The notes below the pieces were generated by a model, which was not told where the DNA came from, did no database searches, and saw only the letters and a list, made by a program, of their open reading frames with translations. From Spirirestis rafaelensis WJT71-NPBG6 (GTDB taxonomy: Bacteria > Cyanobacteriota > Cyanobacteriia > Cyanobacteriales > Nostocaceae): 64,000 nucleotides of DNA. The DNA lies in the NCBI GenBank assembly GCA_019359015.1, contig JAHHID010000020.1, positions 1 to 64,000 on the forward strand, read 5' to 3'. Shown here in pieces: positions 7,895 to 17,033 of the stretch. Both the position numbers and the translations under genes were made by a program. Position 1 is the first letter of the stretch; the number at the start of each line of letters is the position of its first letter.

Positions 7895-8158
7895 TTACGC
7901 CAAGTGCATCTTCAAAACACTCTTGGGTGCTTTGCGGACTCTGGCTAAGACTGTTTCTTTACCTAAACGCTGGCAAGCTTCGTAACGATGGCAACCTGAA
8001 AAGCCATAATACTGTCCATCTACTTCTAGGACATCTATCGGTTCTTGCTGCCCGATCGCCTGAATTGATTCCATTAAGGCTTGCACTTTTTGCGGATCGT
8101 TGGCACGGGGTAAAGGACGTTTTATCTGATTGAGTGGAATTTCTTGTACCCTAACCAT
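7895..8158 (-). CDS. srxA: Sulfiredoxin
   Basis: An 87-residue ParB/sulfiredoxin-fold protein with the diagnostic FSGCHRYEA motif (catalytic Cys56-His57-Arg58) and the length typical of cyanobacterial Srx. It reduces the sulfinic form of 2-Cys peroxiredoxins in an ATP-dependent reaction. A ParB-like identity is rejected because the single-domain length and the GCHR motif are sulfiredoxin-specific. A near-perfect 7-1-7 palindrome about 45 bases upstream (8203-8217) resembles a PerR/FurC box. In Anabaena, FurC (PerR) is known to control peroxide-stress genes including srxA, so repression by PerR is likely here (inference). Confidence 0.93.
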   Translation of the reverse strand: MVRVQEIPLNQIKRPLPRANDPQKVQALMESIQAIGQQEPIDVLEVDGQYYGFSGCHRYEACQRLGKETVLARVRKAPKSVLKMHLA

Positions 8159-8202
8159 AAGGGATATCCTTGTCTAGTTCTTTTTCTGTGTTTCTACATA
8201 AA

Positions 8203-8217
8203 TCATAATCGTTATGA
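8203..8217. promoter_or_regulatory. Candidate PerR/FurC operator upstream of srxA
   Basis: TCATAAT-C-GTTATGA is a 7-1-7 inverted repeat with one mismatch, close to the PerR consensus TTATAATnATTATAA. It lies 45-59 bases upstream of the srxA start, between srxA and the divergent SpoIID-like gene. The match and the peroxide-related target support a PerR-type site, but binding is inferred. Confidence 0.5.
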
Positions 8218-8219
8218 CT

Positions 8220-8248
8220 TTGTTTTGCAAGTTTTTCATGCAAAACAA
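8220..8248. promoter_or_regulatory. 10-bp inverted repeat between srxA and SpoIID-like gene
   Basis: TTGTTTTGCA and TGCAAAACAA are separated by 9 bases, about 25 bases before the SpoIID-like start. It could be an operator or a leader hairpin; no T-run follows, so a terminator is unlikely. Confidence 0.4.
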
Positions 8249-8271
8249 GCAATGATATCATTAGGTAGCTC

Positions 8272-9942
8272 ATGCGACAAAACCACTACGCTGTAAAGCA
8301 AATCGCTCATCCACCCCAAAGCCAGACTGGGGGCATCAAGTTAGTTGCCAAGAAAATCACCCTATGGCGTTTTTCTTACGCTGTACTGACGACATTTTGC
8401 TTATTGGGGCTGACTGGTGCATCAAGTCCTGAGAGCAAAACAAAAGATGTAGAACTAAGAATTGGGATTGTGCAGCGATTTGGAAATAAACCCACAGAGC
8501 AGCTGCAACTAGAGCCGACAAAAGGCGATCGCTTAAAACTGAAATTTACAGCGAACCAAACACAGCAAACCCTAGTCACTACTAACCCGGTAAAACTGGA
8601 AACAGTTATGCAACCTTTACCTCAACCGATAGTTGAGGAGAAAGTAGTTTTAGGTACTTTCCGTACCTTTGAAACTGCGGAAGACAACGCCAAAAGCTGG
8701 CGTGACAAAGGAATACAAGTAGAAATAGCCCAGCCAGAACGTTGGGAAGTTTGGGGGAAACGTGATGTATACAAGACTCCGTTATTGCGGCGCTTGCTAT
8801 TGCAAAGCGTGCAAAAGAATACAAAGGGAACAACTGTATTTATTGACACCCAAATTATCAAACAAGTGCCGCGAGTAAGTTGGGTAGTAAATGGCAAGCG
8901 CTACAGCCCAAATAATTTAGAAATTAGCACCGATAAAAACTTGATTCGGGTGAATGAAGGTAAAAAGCCAGAAAATGCTCGTCTTTATCCAGGGCGGTTG
9001 GAGTTACAATCAAATGCTTATGGCACTTATACTTTAGTTAACGAAGTGCCTCTAGAAACTTATTTGCGCGGGGTTGTGCCTTATGAAATTGGCAATTCAG
9101 CGCCTGTAGCCTCATTAGAGGCACAAGCGATTCTGGCGCGGACTTATGTTTTGCGGAATGTACGGAGATTTGAAGTAGATAATTATCAATTGTGTGCGGA
9201 CACTCACTGCCAAGTTTATTATGGGCTGAATGATGTTTCTCCCGCCACAGATAAAGCGATCGCTTCCACAAGGGGGATGGTACTAACTTATCAAAATCAG
9301 CTAGTGGATGCATTATATTCCTCGACTACAGGGGGTGTGACTGCTTCCTTCAGCGATGTTTGGAATGGTGACGATCGCCCATATTTACGACCGGTGCTGG
9401 ATGCAGCGGTTAATTTTTGGAGTTTATCGGATGAGAGTTTAGCTTCAGAAGAGAATTTTCAGCGGTTTATCACTCGCAAGGAAGGATTCAACGAAAGCGA
9501 TCGCGACCTGTTTCGCTGGCGCAAAGAAAGCAGCCTAGAAGACATTACCAAAGGCTTGCAGAAATTTCTGGCAGTGAAAAAGAGTCCCTTTGCCAAGTTT
9601 AAAACCATTAAAGAAATGACGGTAGTAGAGCGCAGTAAAAGCGGACGCATACTCAAACTAAATGTCAAAACTGATATTGGCACTTTTAGTTTATATAAAG
9701 ATGAAGTTCGCAGCGCCTTTGCCGCACCCAGAAGTACACTTTTTTATCTGCAACCGCTGAATAAAGGCAAACCCGATCTGTGGGGATATGCTTTTGTCGG
9801 GGGTGGGTTAGGACATGGAGTTGGTTTGAGTCAAACTGGCGCTCAAAGTTTAGCTAAACTGGGTTGGGCAAGTGCAAAAATTCTCCAGTTTTACTATCCC
9901 GACACTCAAATTCAAATTTTGAGCAACCAGATTAAGCCTTAG
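8272..9942 (+). CDS. SpoIID/LytB-domain protein
   Basis: A 556-residue protein with an N-terminal hydrophobic anchor (about residues 32-50, FSYAVLTTFCLLGLTG). A SPOR-like stretch follows (VVLGTFRTFETAEDNAKSWRDKGIQV), then a SpoIID domain (GRLELQSNAYGTYTLVNEVP, YLRGVVPYEIGNSAPVASLE, AQAILARTYVLRN). The C-terminus is GGGLGHGVGLSQTGAQSLA. SpoIID proteins are lytic transglycosylases acting on denuded glycan strands. Cyanobacterial homologues are thought to act in cell-wall remodelling or septal peptidoglycan processing. It is likely periplasmic and membrane-anchored. It is divergent from srxA and followed by repeats, hence monocistronic. Confidence 0.85.
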   Translation: MRQNHYAVKQIAHPPQSQTGGIKLVAKKITLWRFSYAVLTTFCLLGLTGASSPESKTKDVELRIGIVQRFGNKPTEQLQLEPTKGDRLKLKFTANQTQQTLVTTNPVKLETVMQPLPQPIVEEKVVLGTFRTFETAEDNAKSWRDKGIQVEIAQPERWEVWGKRDVYKTPLLRRLLLQSVQKNTKGTTVFIDTQIIKQVPRVSWVVNGKRYSPNNLEISTDKNLIRVNEGKKPENARLYPGRLELQSNAYGTYTLVNEVPLETYLRGVVPYEIGNSAPVASLEAQAILARTYVLRNVRRFEVDNYQLCADTHCQVYYGLNDVSPATDKAIASTRGMVLTYQNQLVDALYSSTTGGVTASFSDVWNGDDRPYLRPVLDAAVNFWSLSDESLASEENFQRFITRKEGFNESDRDLFRWRKESSLEDITKGLQKFLAVKKSPFAKFKTIKEMTVVERSKSGRILKLNVKTDIGTFSLYKDEVRSAFAAPRSTLFYLQPLNKGKPDLWGYAFVGGGLGHGVGLSQTGAQSLAKLGWASAKILQFYYPDTQIQILSNQIKP

Positions 9943-10377
9943 GAAAAATTCGTAGTCAGGGTTTGGGGGCTGTGATACAGCCCTCTTGGTAGGGTATTCC
10001 TCCCCTCGAAGGAGGCGCTACGCTAGCTAGCGCTTGTTTAGACCTCTTGCACTCCTTCCCCAAAACCCCACCCCCAAACCCTCCCCGCCTGCGGGGAGGG
10101 GAGACTTTGACGTAAGTTAAAGGCGGGGTGGGGTTCTTCTTTTTGATTTATGCAAGAAGTCTTTTGAAGGAATACGTGTCGGCTCTGCGAACCCGAACGC
10201 TCCGCAGCGTAGTAGTGCGATTGAGAAGGGCTTCTGGCATAGCACTGAATAGACACAGAAAGCAGACACAATAGAGGGATTATTTTTCCTCATTTGTGCT
10301 GCTTCTTTTATTTACCAGTGTCTACAACGTGTGTGATTGCAATGTTATTTATCGTTGATTACTGAAGCGCCAAACTC
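9943..10377. other. Intergenic region with nested GC-rich hairpins
   Basis: No gene is supported. A short hairpin at 9967-9983 (GGGCTGT/ACAGCCC) follows the SpoIID-like stop but lacks a T-run. Further on, a 10-bp perfect palindrome lies at 10079-10100 (CCCTCCCCGC, CT, GCGGGGAGGG). It sits inside an outer inverted repeat with arms AACCCCACCCC at 10064-10074 and GGGGTGGGGTT at 10125-10135. The nested arrangement looks like a small dispersed palindromic element. Confidence 0.6.
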
Positions 10378-10680
10378 TTAGTAAAGTTCTTCTTCTTTGT
10401 GGGTTTCGATTGTGCAGTCTCCGGTTGGGTAAGCGACACAAGTCAGGATATATCCAGCTTCCATTTGGTCGTCGTCTAAGAAAGACTGGTCAGACTGGTC
10501 TGGAGCAGAACCCGATGTCAGCTTACCTGCACAGGTAGAACAAGCACCAGCGCGACAAGAATAAGGCAGGTCAAGACCGGCTTCTTCAGCAGCGTCTAGA
10601 ATATAGGTATCATCATCAACGTCGATGGTCTGGTTAATACCTTCAGCTTCGCTGACGAGTGTCACTTTAAAAGTTGCCAT
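10378..10680 (-). CDS. petF: Plant-type [2Fe-2S] ferredoxin
   Basis: The 100-residue protein has the complete cluster motif CRAGACSTC (Cys42, Cys47, Cys50) and the distal Cys81 in ILTCVAYP. It also has the acidic surface and C-terminal EEELY typical of photosynthetic ferredoxin I. It carries electrons from photosystem I to FNR, nitrite reductase, thioredoxin reductase and others in the cytosol. The ATG is preceded by GAGAGGA, a good ribosome site. The heterocyst type (FdxH) is less likely because the sequence around the cluster follows the vegetative form. Long flanking spacers indicate a single-gene unit. Confidence 0.93.
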   Translation of the reverse strand: MATFKVTLVSEAEGINQTIDVDDDTYILDAAEEAGLDLPYSCRAGACSTCAGKLTSGSAPDQSDQSFLDDDQMEAGYILTCVAYPTGDCTIETHKEEELY

Positions 10681-11078
10681 TTTTTAATCCTCTCTTTTGC
10701 AGACCGTATAAGTTATCCTAAAGCAAACTGTCGGCTGTACTTATAAGGTCAGCCGTTTATTCAAATTTGCTTCAATTCTGATACTACGAGAAAAACTAAA
10801 CGATGTAACTGGAATTTGAACGCGATTAGTAATGAAATTTAGTTAGTTAATCCTGATAAGCTTTACTTATATATTTTTCCTTATATCGACGCTCCCAGAA
10901 AGGACTATAATCTGGAAAAATCTGGAATTTATCAATAAATCACTTTCGTTTACGCAAGTGAATTGAACTTGTGAGCGTTACTGAGAGGTTTAAACGTTTA
11001 CCAAGCGCTATACACGGCAAAAGCAGTTTACTCAGTCTTATACAGAAAGATAAACAGAATTGGTGAGGATAATGTACG
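10681..11078. other. Divergent promoter region petF/bvdR
   Basis: About 400 bases between the divergent petF and bvdR genes. It is AT-rich with no strong hairpin or recognised binding site. It must hold both promoters, but no -10/-35 pair could be assigned with confidence. Confidence 0.5.
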
Positions 11079-12086
11079 ATGAGAGCGGCTTTTTTGGAAA
11101 AAGCAAGTGTGGGCGTGGGTTTGATTGGTACTGGGTATGTGGCAAAATTAAGGGCTGAAGCATTTCTTCATCACGAGCGATCGCATTTAGTCGCCATTGT
11201 CGGTAACACAAAAGAAAAAACAGCAGCTTTAGCTTCAGACTACCAAGCAGAAGCGATGAGTTCTTGGCAACAGCTAGTAGAGCGCGATGATATAGATTTG
11301 GTAGTAATTTGTAATGTAAATCGAGATCATGGAGCGATCGCCAAAAAAGCACTGCAAGCAGGCAAACATGTAATTGTCGAATATCCCCTGTCTTTAGATG
11401 TAGTAGAAGCAGAAGAACTGATTGCTTTAGCCAAAGCTCAAAATAAACTTCTCCATGTCGAACATATTGAACTTTTAGGCGGTTTGCATTTAGCTTTAAA
11501 GCAATACTTACCGCAACTTGGGGGATTATTTTATGTGCGCTACAGCACCATCAAGCCGGAACACCCTGCACCGCGCAAATGGACTTTTAACCATGATTTA
11601 TTCGGTTTTCCCTTAATGGGTGCGTTGTCGAGATTACATCGATTTACCGATTTATTTGGTAAAGTTACTACCGTTAACTGCCATCAACGATTTTGGGGAA
11701 TAGACGAGGAATTTTACCAAAGCTGTTTTTGCATTAGTCAACTGTCGTTCAACAGCGGGCTTTTAGGGCAAGTAGTTTATGGCAAAGGTGAAACTTTATG
11801 GCAAGCAGAACGCAAGTTTGAAGTTCATGGCGAAAACGGCGGATTAATTTTTGAGGGTGATAAAGGAGTTTTAATAGAAAATGGGAAAACAACGCCGATA
11901 GAGGTTGGTACAAAACGGGGTTTATTTGCCAAAGATACAAACATGGTGTTAGATCGTCTTTTTAATGGCACTCCTTTGTACGTTCGCCCAGAAGAAAGCT
12001 TGTACACTTTAAAGGTTGCTGATGCTGCAAGGCAAGCAGCCGAGACTGGTTTAACTATGTATATGGGTCGTGTAGATAACACATAA
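11079..12086 (+). CDS. bvdR: Biliverdin reductase (Gfo/Idh/MocA fold)
   Basis: A 335-residue Gfo/Idh/MocA-type oxidoreductase with an N-terminal Rossmann motif (GVGLIGTGYVAKLRAEAF). The motifs HVIVEYPLSL, LLHVEHIELLGGLH, VRYSTIKPEHPAPRKW and FGFPLMGALSRLHRFTDLFG match cyanobacterial BvdR closely. BvdR reduces biliverdin IXα to bilirubin with NAD(P)H and influences phycobilisome content in Synechocystis. An ATG follows GTGAGGAT at good spacing. A sugar-dehydrogenase identity was considered, but the HVEHIELLGG block favours BvdR. It stands next to map, separated by a tandem repeat. Confidence 0.88.
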   Translation: MRAAFLEKASVGVGLIGTGYVAKLRAEAFLHHERSHLVAIVGNTKEKTAALASDYQAEAMSSWQQLVERDDIDLVVICNVNRDHGAIAKKALQAGKHVIVEYPLSLDVVEAEELIALAKAQNKLLHVEHIELLGGLHLALKQYLPQLGGLFYVRYSTIKPEHPAPRKWTFNHDLFGFPLMGALSRLHRFTDLFGKVTTVNCHQRFWGIDEEFYQSCFCISQLSFNSGLLGQVVYGKGETLWQAERKFEVHGENGGLIFEGDKGVLIENGKTTPIEVGTKRGLFAKDTNMVLDRLFNGTPLYVRPEESLYTLKVADAARQAAETGLTMYMGRVDNT

Positions 12087-12093
12087 AAATCTC

Positions 12094-12132
12094 TCTTCCC
12101 TAGTCCCCAGTCCTTAGTCCCTAGTCCCCAGT
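12094..12132. repeat. Heptameric tandem repeat (TAGTCCC type)
   Basis: Repeated CTAGTCC/CCAGTCC/TTAGTCC units lie between bvdR and map. The same family occurs at 25867-25963 and 36282-36312. Confidence 0.75.
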
Positions 12133-12145
12133 TAAATTAAATTAT

Positions 12146-12919
12146 ATGAAAAGCGAAACCATCGTTCTTTTATCTCACAGAGAAATAGACAAAATGCGTC
12201 AAGCCGGACGTTTAGCAGCCGAATTATTACACCATCTTGAACCAATGGTCAAGCCGGGAGTTAGCACTTTGCAACTCAATGATGAAGCGGAACGTTGGAC
12301 GCAAGCTCATAAGGCAAAAAGCGCACCTTTAGGTTACAGGGGTTTTCCCAAGTCAATTTGCACCAGTGTAAATGAAGTAGTTTGTCACGGCATACCTAAC
12401 GCCAAACAAATCCTCAAAGAAGGTGACATTATTAATATTGATGTTACACCACTAGTTGAAGGCTACCACGGCGATACATCGAAAACATTCTTCGTCGGTA
12501 CGCCATCGCCAAAAGCGAAAAAGCTGGTTGAGGTGACACAAGAGTGCCTCAGACTAGGTATTGCTGAGGTGAAGCCAGGGGCACGAGTTGGCGATATTGG
12601 TGCGGCAATTCAAGAGTATGCTGAAGCGCAAGGCTTTTCTGTAGTGCGAGACTTTGCCGGACATGGTGTGAGTAACGTTTTCCACACTGCACCGGAAATT
12701 CTTCATTATGGCACGCGGGGCAAAGGCAAGCGTCTCAGAGCGGGGATGGTTTTTACTATCGAGCCAATGATTAACGAAGGCACTTGGGAAGTTGAGGTTC
12801 TCAGCGATAAATGGACAGCTGTCACACGCGATCGCAAACTTTCCGCTCAATTTGAGCATACCTTAGCTGTGACTGAAGACGGCGTAGAAATCCTCACTCT
12901 ACGCGAAAGCGAAACGTAA
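12146..12919 (+). CDS. map: Methionine aminopeptidase, type I
   Basis: The 257-residue enzyme has all five metal ligands of type I MetAP. They lie in NIDVTPLVEGYHGDTSKTF (two Asp), FAGHGVSNVFHTAPEILHYG (His), FTIEPMINEG (Glu) and SAQFEHTLAVTEDGVEIL (Glu). It removes the initiator Met from nascent chains in the cytosol. There is no N-terminal SH3-type extension. The length matches the bacterial enzyme. Cyanobacteria usually have several map genes, so it need not be the only copy. A palindromic repeat follows 15 bases after the stop and invades the convergent LysR gene. Confidence 0.95.
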   Translation: MKSETIVLLSHREIDKMRQAGRLAAELLHHLEPMVKPGVSTLQLNDEAERWTQAHKAKSAPLGYRGFPKSICTSVNEVVCHGIPNAKQILKEGDIINIDVTPLVEGYHGDTSKTFFVGTPSPKAKKLVEVTQECLRLGIAEVKPGARVGDIGAAIQEYAEAQGFSVVRDFAGHGVSNVFHTAPEILHYGTRGKGKRLRAGMVFTIEPMINEGTWEVEVLSDKWTAVTRDRKLSAQFEHTLAVTEDGVEILTLRESET

Positions 12920-12933
12920 TCTTCTTTTTAACC

Positions 12934-12984
12934 GTAGTGAGGACTTCAGTCCTCCTCCGGAACAAGGACTGAAGTCCTTACTAC
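12934..12984. repeat. 20-bp-arm palindromic repeat inside the lysR 3' end
   Basis: The left arm at 12934-12953 (GTAGTGAGGACTTCAGTCCT) pairs with 12965-12984 at 19 of 20 positions around an 11-base loop. Related GTAGTGAG-type palindromes lie at 24119-24149. The lysR stop codon (12946-12948) lies in the left arm. The element may act as a bidirectional terminator for map and lysR. Confidence 0.8.
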
Positions 12985-13869
12985 AAACTCGAAGGTTACT
13001 GCAAGTCTTGCGATCTGCAAAAACTTCTGTACGGTGGCAGATCTATCGTTTTGTCGCCAAATTATAGCGATCGCTGTTTTCGGAGTCGGTTCTTGGATAA
13101 TTTTATATACTACCCCAGTTCGTTGCAGATTTTGCAGAGATTCTGGGACAATCGCAATACCCAAACCACCTGCGACTAAGCTGACGATCGTTTGCATTTG
13201 AATCGCTTCTTGTGTCACGTTGGGACTAAAACCTGCTTGCTGACAAAGACTGATAATTAAATCGTAGAGTCCAGGTGCTAACAAACGCGGAAATAAAATG
13301 AAAGGCTCATTTTTAAGCGATCGCAAACAAACATCAGATTGATTTGCTAGCAGATGTGTATCAGGTAATGCTACCATCAATGACTCTTGAAAAATTGTCT
13401 CAAAGTTAAATGTGTCTTCTACAGGTGGACGCACAAACCCTACATCAATTCGACTTTCCCGCAACCATCGGAACTGTTCATTTGTGGTTAGTTCGTGCAA
13501 CTCTAATCTCACTTCTGGAACGCTGCTACGAAATGACCGTAATATTTTTGGTAAAATATTATACGGGGCAGAGCTAACAAAGCCAACAACCAGCTGTCCC
13601 ATTTCCCCCCTACTGGTTTGGCGTCCAACTTGAATAGCCTGTTCTAATTGCTTGAATATTTGCTGCACTTCATCTAGAAAAACTTGTCCAGCTTCAGTTA
13701 ACTGCACTTTTCGTTTGGTGCGGTGAAACAATTCAAAGCCTAATTCTGTCTCGAGTTGACGGATTTGTTGACTTAAAGGTGGTTGGGCAATATGCAACCG
13801 TTCCGCTGCGCGTCCAAAGTGGAGTTCCTCGGCTAAAGTCACAAAGTAGCGTAGATGCCGTAGTTCCAT
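12946..13869 (-). CDS. LysR-family transcriptional regulator
   Basis: A 307-residue LTTR starting MELRHLRYFVTLAEELHFGRA. The winged HTH spans about residues 1-60 (AAERLHIAQPPLSQQIRQLE), followed by the linker helix and a substrate-binding domain (GFVSSAPYNILPKILRSFR...). These regulators bind DNA as tetramers and respond to a small effector, which cannot be named here. The last 12 codons (roughly FVVRTSVLVPEE) and the stop are made of a palindromic repeat, so the native C-terminus was replaced; this region is usually dispensable. The nearest genes (map convergent, methyltransferase divergent) are candidate targets only by proximity. Confidence 0.88.
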   Translation of the reverse strand: MELRHLRYFVTLAEELHFGRAAERLHIAQPPLSQQIRQLETELGFELFHRTKRKVQLTEAGQVFLDEVQQIFKQLEQAIQVGRQTSRGEMGQLVVGFVSSAPYNILPKILRSFRSSVPEVRLELHELTTNEQFRWLRESRIDVGFVRPPVEDTFNFETIFQESLMVALPDTHLLANQSDVCLRSLKNEPFILFPRLLAPGLYDLIISLCQQAGFSPNVTQEAIQMQTIVSLVAGGLGIAIVPESLQNLQRTGVVYKIIQEPTPKTAIAIIWRQNDRSATVQKFLQIARLAVTFEFVVRTSVLVPEED

Positions 13870-14038
13870 TGCACACCATAACTCATATCTTTTAAATATT
13901 AATTGAAGCTAAAAAATATATTGGACATAATTAAAAATCTTTTCTATCGTAATGATTAAGCTGTCATCAACCTAGTGTGCAAGGTAGAGGGCAAGCAATG
14001 CACACTCTGTAATTTCACTACTTATAGGGTATCTTTTG

Positions 14039-14803
14039 ATGATAGAAAATAATTGGAATGCTACCCTTTATGAAAATAAACATGCTTTTGTGTGGCAGTA
14101 TGGCGAAGATTTGCTGCAACTATTAAACCCGAAGCAAGGAGAACGCATTTTAGATTTAGGTTGTGGTACTGGGCAATTAACAGAAAAAATTGGTACGTCT
14201 GGTGCCGTTGTTATGGGAATTGATAATGCACCGGCGATGATTGAAAAAGCAAAACAAAACTATCCCGATCTTAGATTTGATGTTGCTGATGGAAGAAACT
14301 TTCAAGTAGAACAGCCTTTGGATGCGGTTTTTTCTAATGCAGCACTGCACTGGATTAAAGAACCAGATGCGGTAATTAATTGTGTTCATCAAGCGCTGAA
14401 ACCGGGGGGACGTTTTGTGGTTGAATTTGGTGGTAAGGGAAATGTGCAAGCAATTACCACAGCTTTAGAAAGTGCTTTAGAACAGATAGGAATTTCCCAA
14501 CCACAAGTACTGAATCCTTGGTATTATCCGAGTATTGGCGAGTATGCGACTCGCTTAGAAAAGCATGGTTTTGATGTCAATTATGCTGTTTTATTTGCGC
14601 GTCCTACACCATTAGCAGACGCAGATGCAGGGATGGCGAACTGGATAAAAATGTTTGCGATCGCATACTTGGCAGAACTTTCCGAACAGCAACAAATGCA
14701 AGTAATTAGCAAAGTTGAAGAAAGCTTAAAATCAACACTTTATCAAGATAAAACTTGGATGGCAGATTACCGCAGAATTCGCATTGTTGCTTTTAAACTT
14801 TAG
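14039..14803 (+). CDS. Class I SAM-dependent methyltransferase
   Basis: The ATG at 14039 is preferred over the TTG just before it. The 254-residue protein shows SAM motif I (ILDLGCGTGQLTEKI), an acidic motif II (GIDNAPAMIEKA) and AVFSNAALHWIKEPDAV, the pattern of trans-aconitate/malonyl-ACP-type methyltransferases. The HWI motif after the Rossmann core is shared with Tam and BioC. The substrate cannot be fixed. TauE-like permease follows after 12 bases, so the two form an operon. It is divergent from the LysR gene. Confidence 0.82.
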   Translation: MIENNWNATLYENKHAFVWQYGEDLLQLLNPKQGERILDLGCGTGQLTEKIGTSGAVVMGIDNAPAMIEKAKQNYPDLRFDVADGRNFQVEQPLDAVFSNAALHWIKEPDAVINCVHQALKPGGRFVVEFGGKGNVQAITTALESALEQIGISQPQVLNPWYYPSIGEYATRLEKHGFDVNYAVLFARPTPLADADAGMANWIKMFAIAYLAELSEQQQMQVISKVEESLKSTLYQDKTWMADYRRIRIVAFKL

Positions 14804-14815
14804 ATTTTAGAATTT

Positions 14816-15568
14816 GTGGAAATATTATTTTTGTGTACTGCGGCTTTATTAGCTGGAGTTATGAATGGTGTTGCCGGCGGTGGTGGTTTAATCGTCTTTC
14901 CGGCACTTTTGTTAGTTGGAGTAGAACCGATTCATGCAAACGCGACAAGTACAGCCGCACTCTGGTTTGGAACAGTTGCAAGTAGCGTTGCTTATCGTCA
15001 CGAACTCTCAACCCAACGCCAAGAATTATTTTTACTTAGCAGCACCAGCGTTTTTGGCGGAATTTTTGGTTCATATTTATTACTACATACATCTAGTAAG
15101 AATTTTACGGCTTTAATTCCATATTTAATGTTAGTTGCAACTGTGTTATTTGCAATTAATCAACCACTAATGAAGTGGCTTAAGGGTAGCAATAACATAT
15201 CAAATATTCGTTTGCCAATATTTGTAATTATGTTTTTGCAGTTGATTATAGCAACTTATGGCGGTTATTTCGGAGGTGGTGCCGGTATCTTGATGCTTGC
15301 GGTTTTAAATATCATGGGTATTGAAAACATCCACAAAATGAATGCTTTTAAAAGTTGGTTAGCGACTTGTATAAATGCTGTAGCGATCGCTTATTTTATT
15401 TTCGCCCAAAAAATTGTTTGGTTTGAAGCGATTATGATGGCAGTTACGGCTGTAATTGGTGGTTATGCCAGTGCTGATATTGCTCGCAAACTTCCTCCCT
15501 CTTTAATACAATATTTTATTACTGGTGTCGGTTTGAGTATGACTGTATACTTTTTTAGTAATAAATAA
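14816..15568 (+). CDS. TauE/SafE-family permease
   Basis: A 250-residue membrane protein with a GTG start 12 bases after the methyltransferase stop. It has about eight hydrophobic segments and the two inverted-repeat glycine motifs of the family: VMNGVAGGGGLIVFPALLLVGV near the N-terminus and YGGYFGGGAGILMLAVLNIMG in the middle. Family members export sulfite, sulfoacetate or other small organic anions, or import some of them; the substrate is not predictable. Translational proximity to the methyltransferase suggests co-expression, not necessarily a shared pathway. Confidence 0.85.
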   Translation: MEILFLCTAALLAGVMNGVAGGGGLIVFPALLLVGVEPIHANATSTAALWFGTVASSVAYRHELSTQRQELFLLSSTSVFGGIFGSYLLLHTSSKNFTALIPYLMLVATVLFAINQPLMKWLKGSNNISNIRLPIFVIMFLQLIIATYGGYFGGGAGILMLAVLNIMGIENIHKMNAFKSWLATCINAVAIAYFIFAQKIVWFEAIMMAVTAVIGGYASADIARKLPPSLIQYFITGVGLSMTVYFFSNK

Positions 15569-15671
15569 AACTAGCCGAAGTTTAGATACATTACATAAAT
15601 ATTTACAGAAAATCGGCGCTCGATTGCCCACTCCTTCTAGGGGTGGGATGAACTGTCATATTAGTTAGTCT

Positions 15672-15740
15672 TAGAGGCAGAGCCTCATGAGGGTGCATTC
15701 CCGCGCAGAGCGCAGGAACGAGAAACGAGAAAAACCTGCT
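15672..15740. repeat. Dispersed repeat with GAGGCAGAGCCTC palindrome
   Basis: The 263-base gap after the permease gene holds no gene. It contains the self-complementary GAGGCAGAGCCTC followed by GTGCATTCCCGCGCAGAGCGC, a short repeat type common in filamentous cyanobacteria. Confidence 0.5.
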
Positions 15741-15831
15741 TCAAGACCCCCGCTTCATAAAAGTGGTCTTAAATTGGGTGGGGTCGCAATTACCGAGTCC
15801 AATTTCTTTACCCCTTCCCCTTTTCCCCTCT

Positions 15832-16881
<1,050 letters not shown>

Positions 16882-17033
16882 CTAAAATTGGCGCCCGATA
16901 GTGATTATAGCCGTCATCTACTAGACGCGCCGCTTTCCATGATTATGCCTTTTGAATGATGCGTTTTTGGCTGTTGAGTGGTTTTATGCTATTCTTTTGG
17001 AAATATCTAAAATAAATATCATACTAAGGGAAG

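Noticed and set aside
7895-8158. ParB-like partition protein
   Set aside because: The fold is shared, but the short single domain and the GCHR active site identify sulfiredoxin.
10038-10271. Minus-strand frame after the SpoIID-like gene
   Set aside because: It runs through GC-rich palindromes and repeat motifs; no protein-like features.
11079-12086. Sugar/inositol dehydrogenase of the Gfo/Idh/MocA family
   Set aside because: Blocks LLHVEHIELLGG, RYSTI and FGFPLMGALSR are specific for biliverdin reductase.
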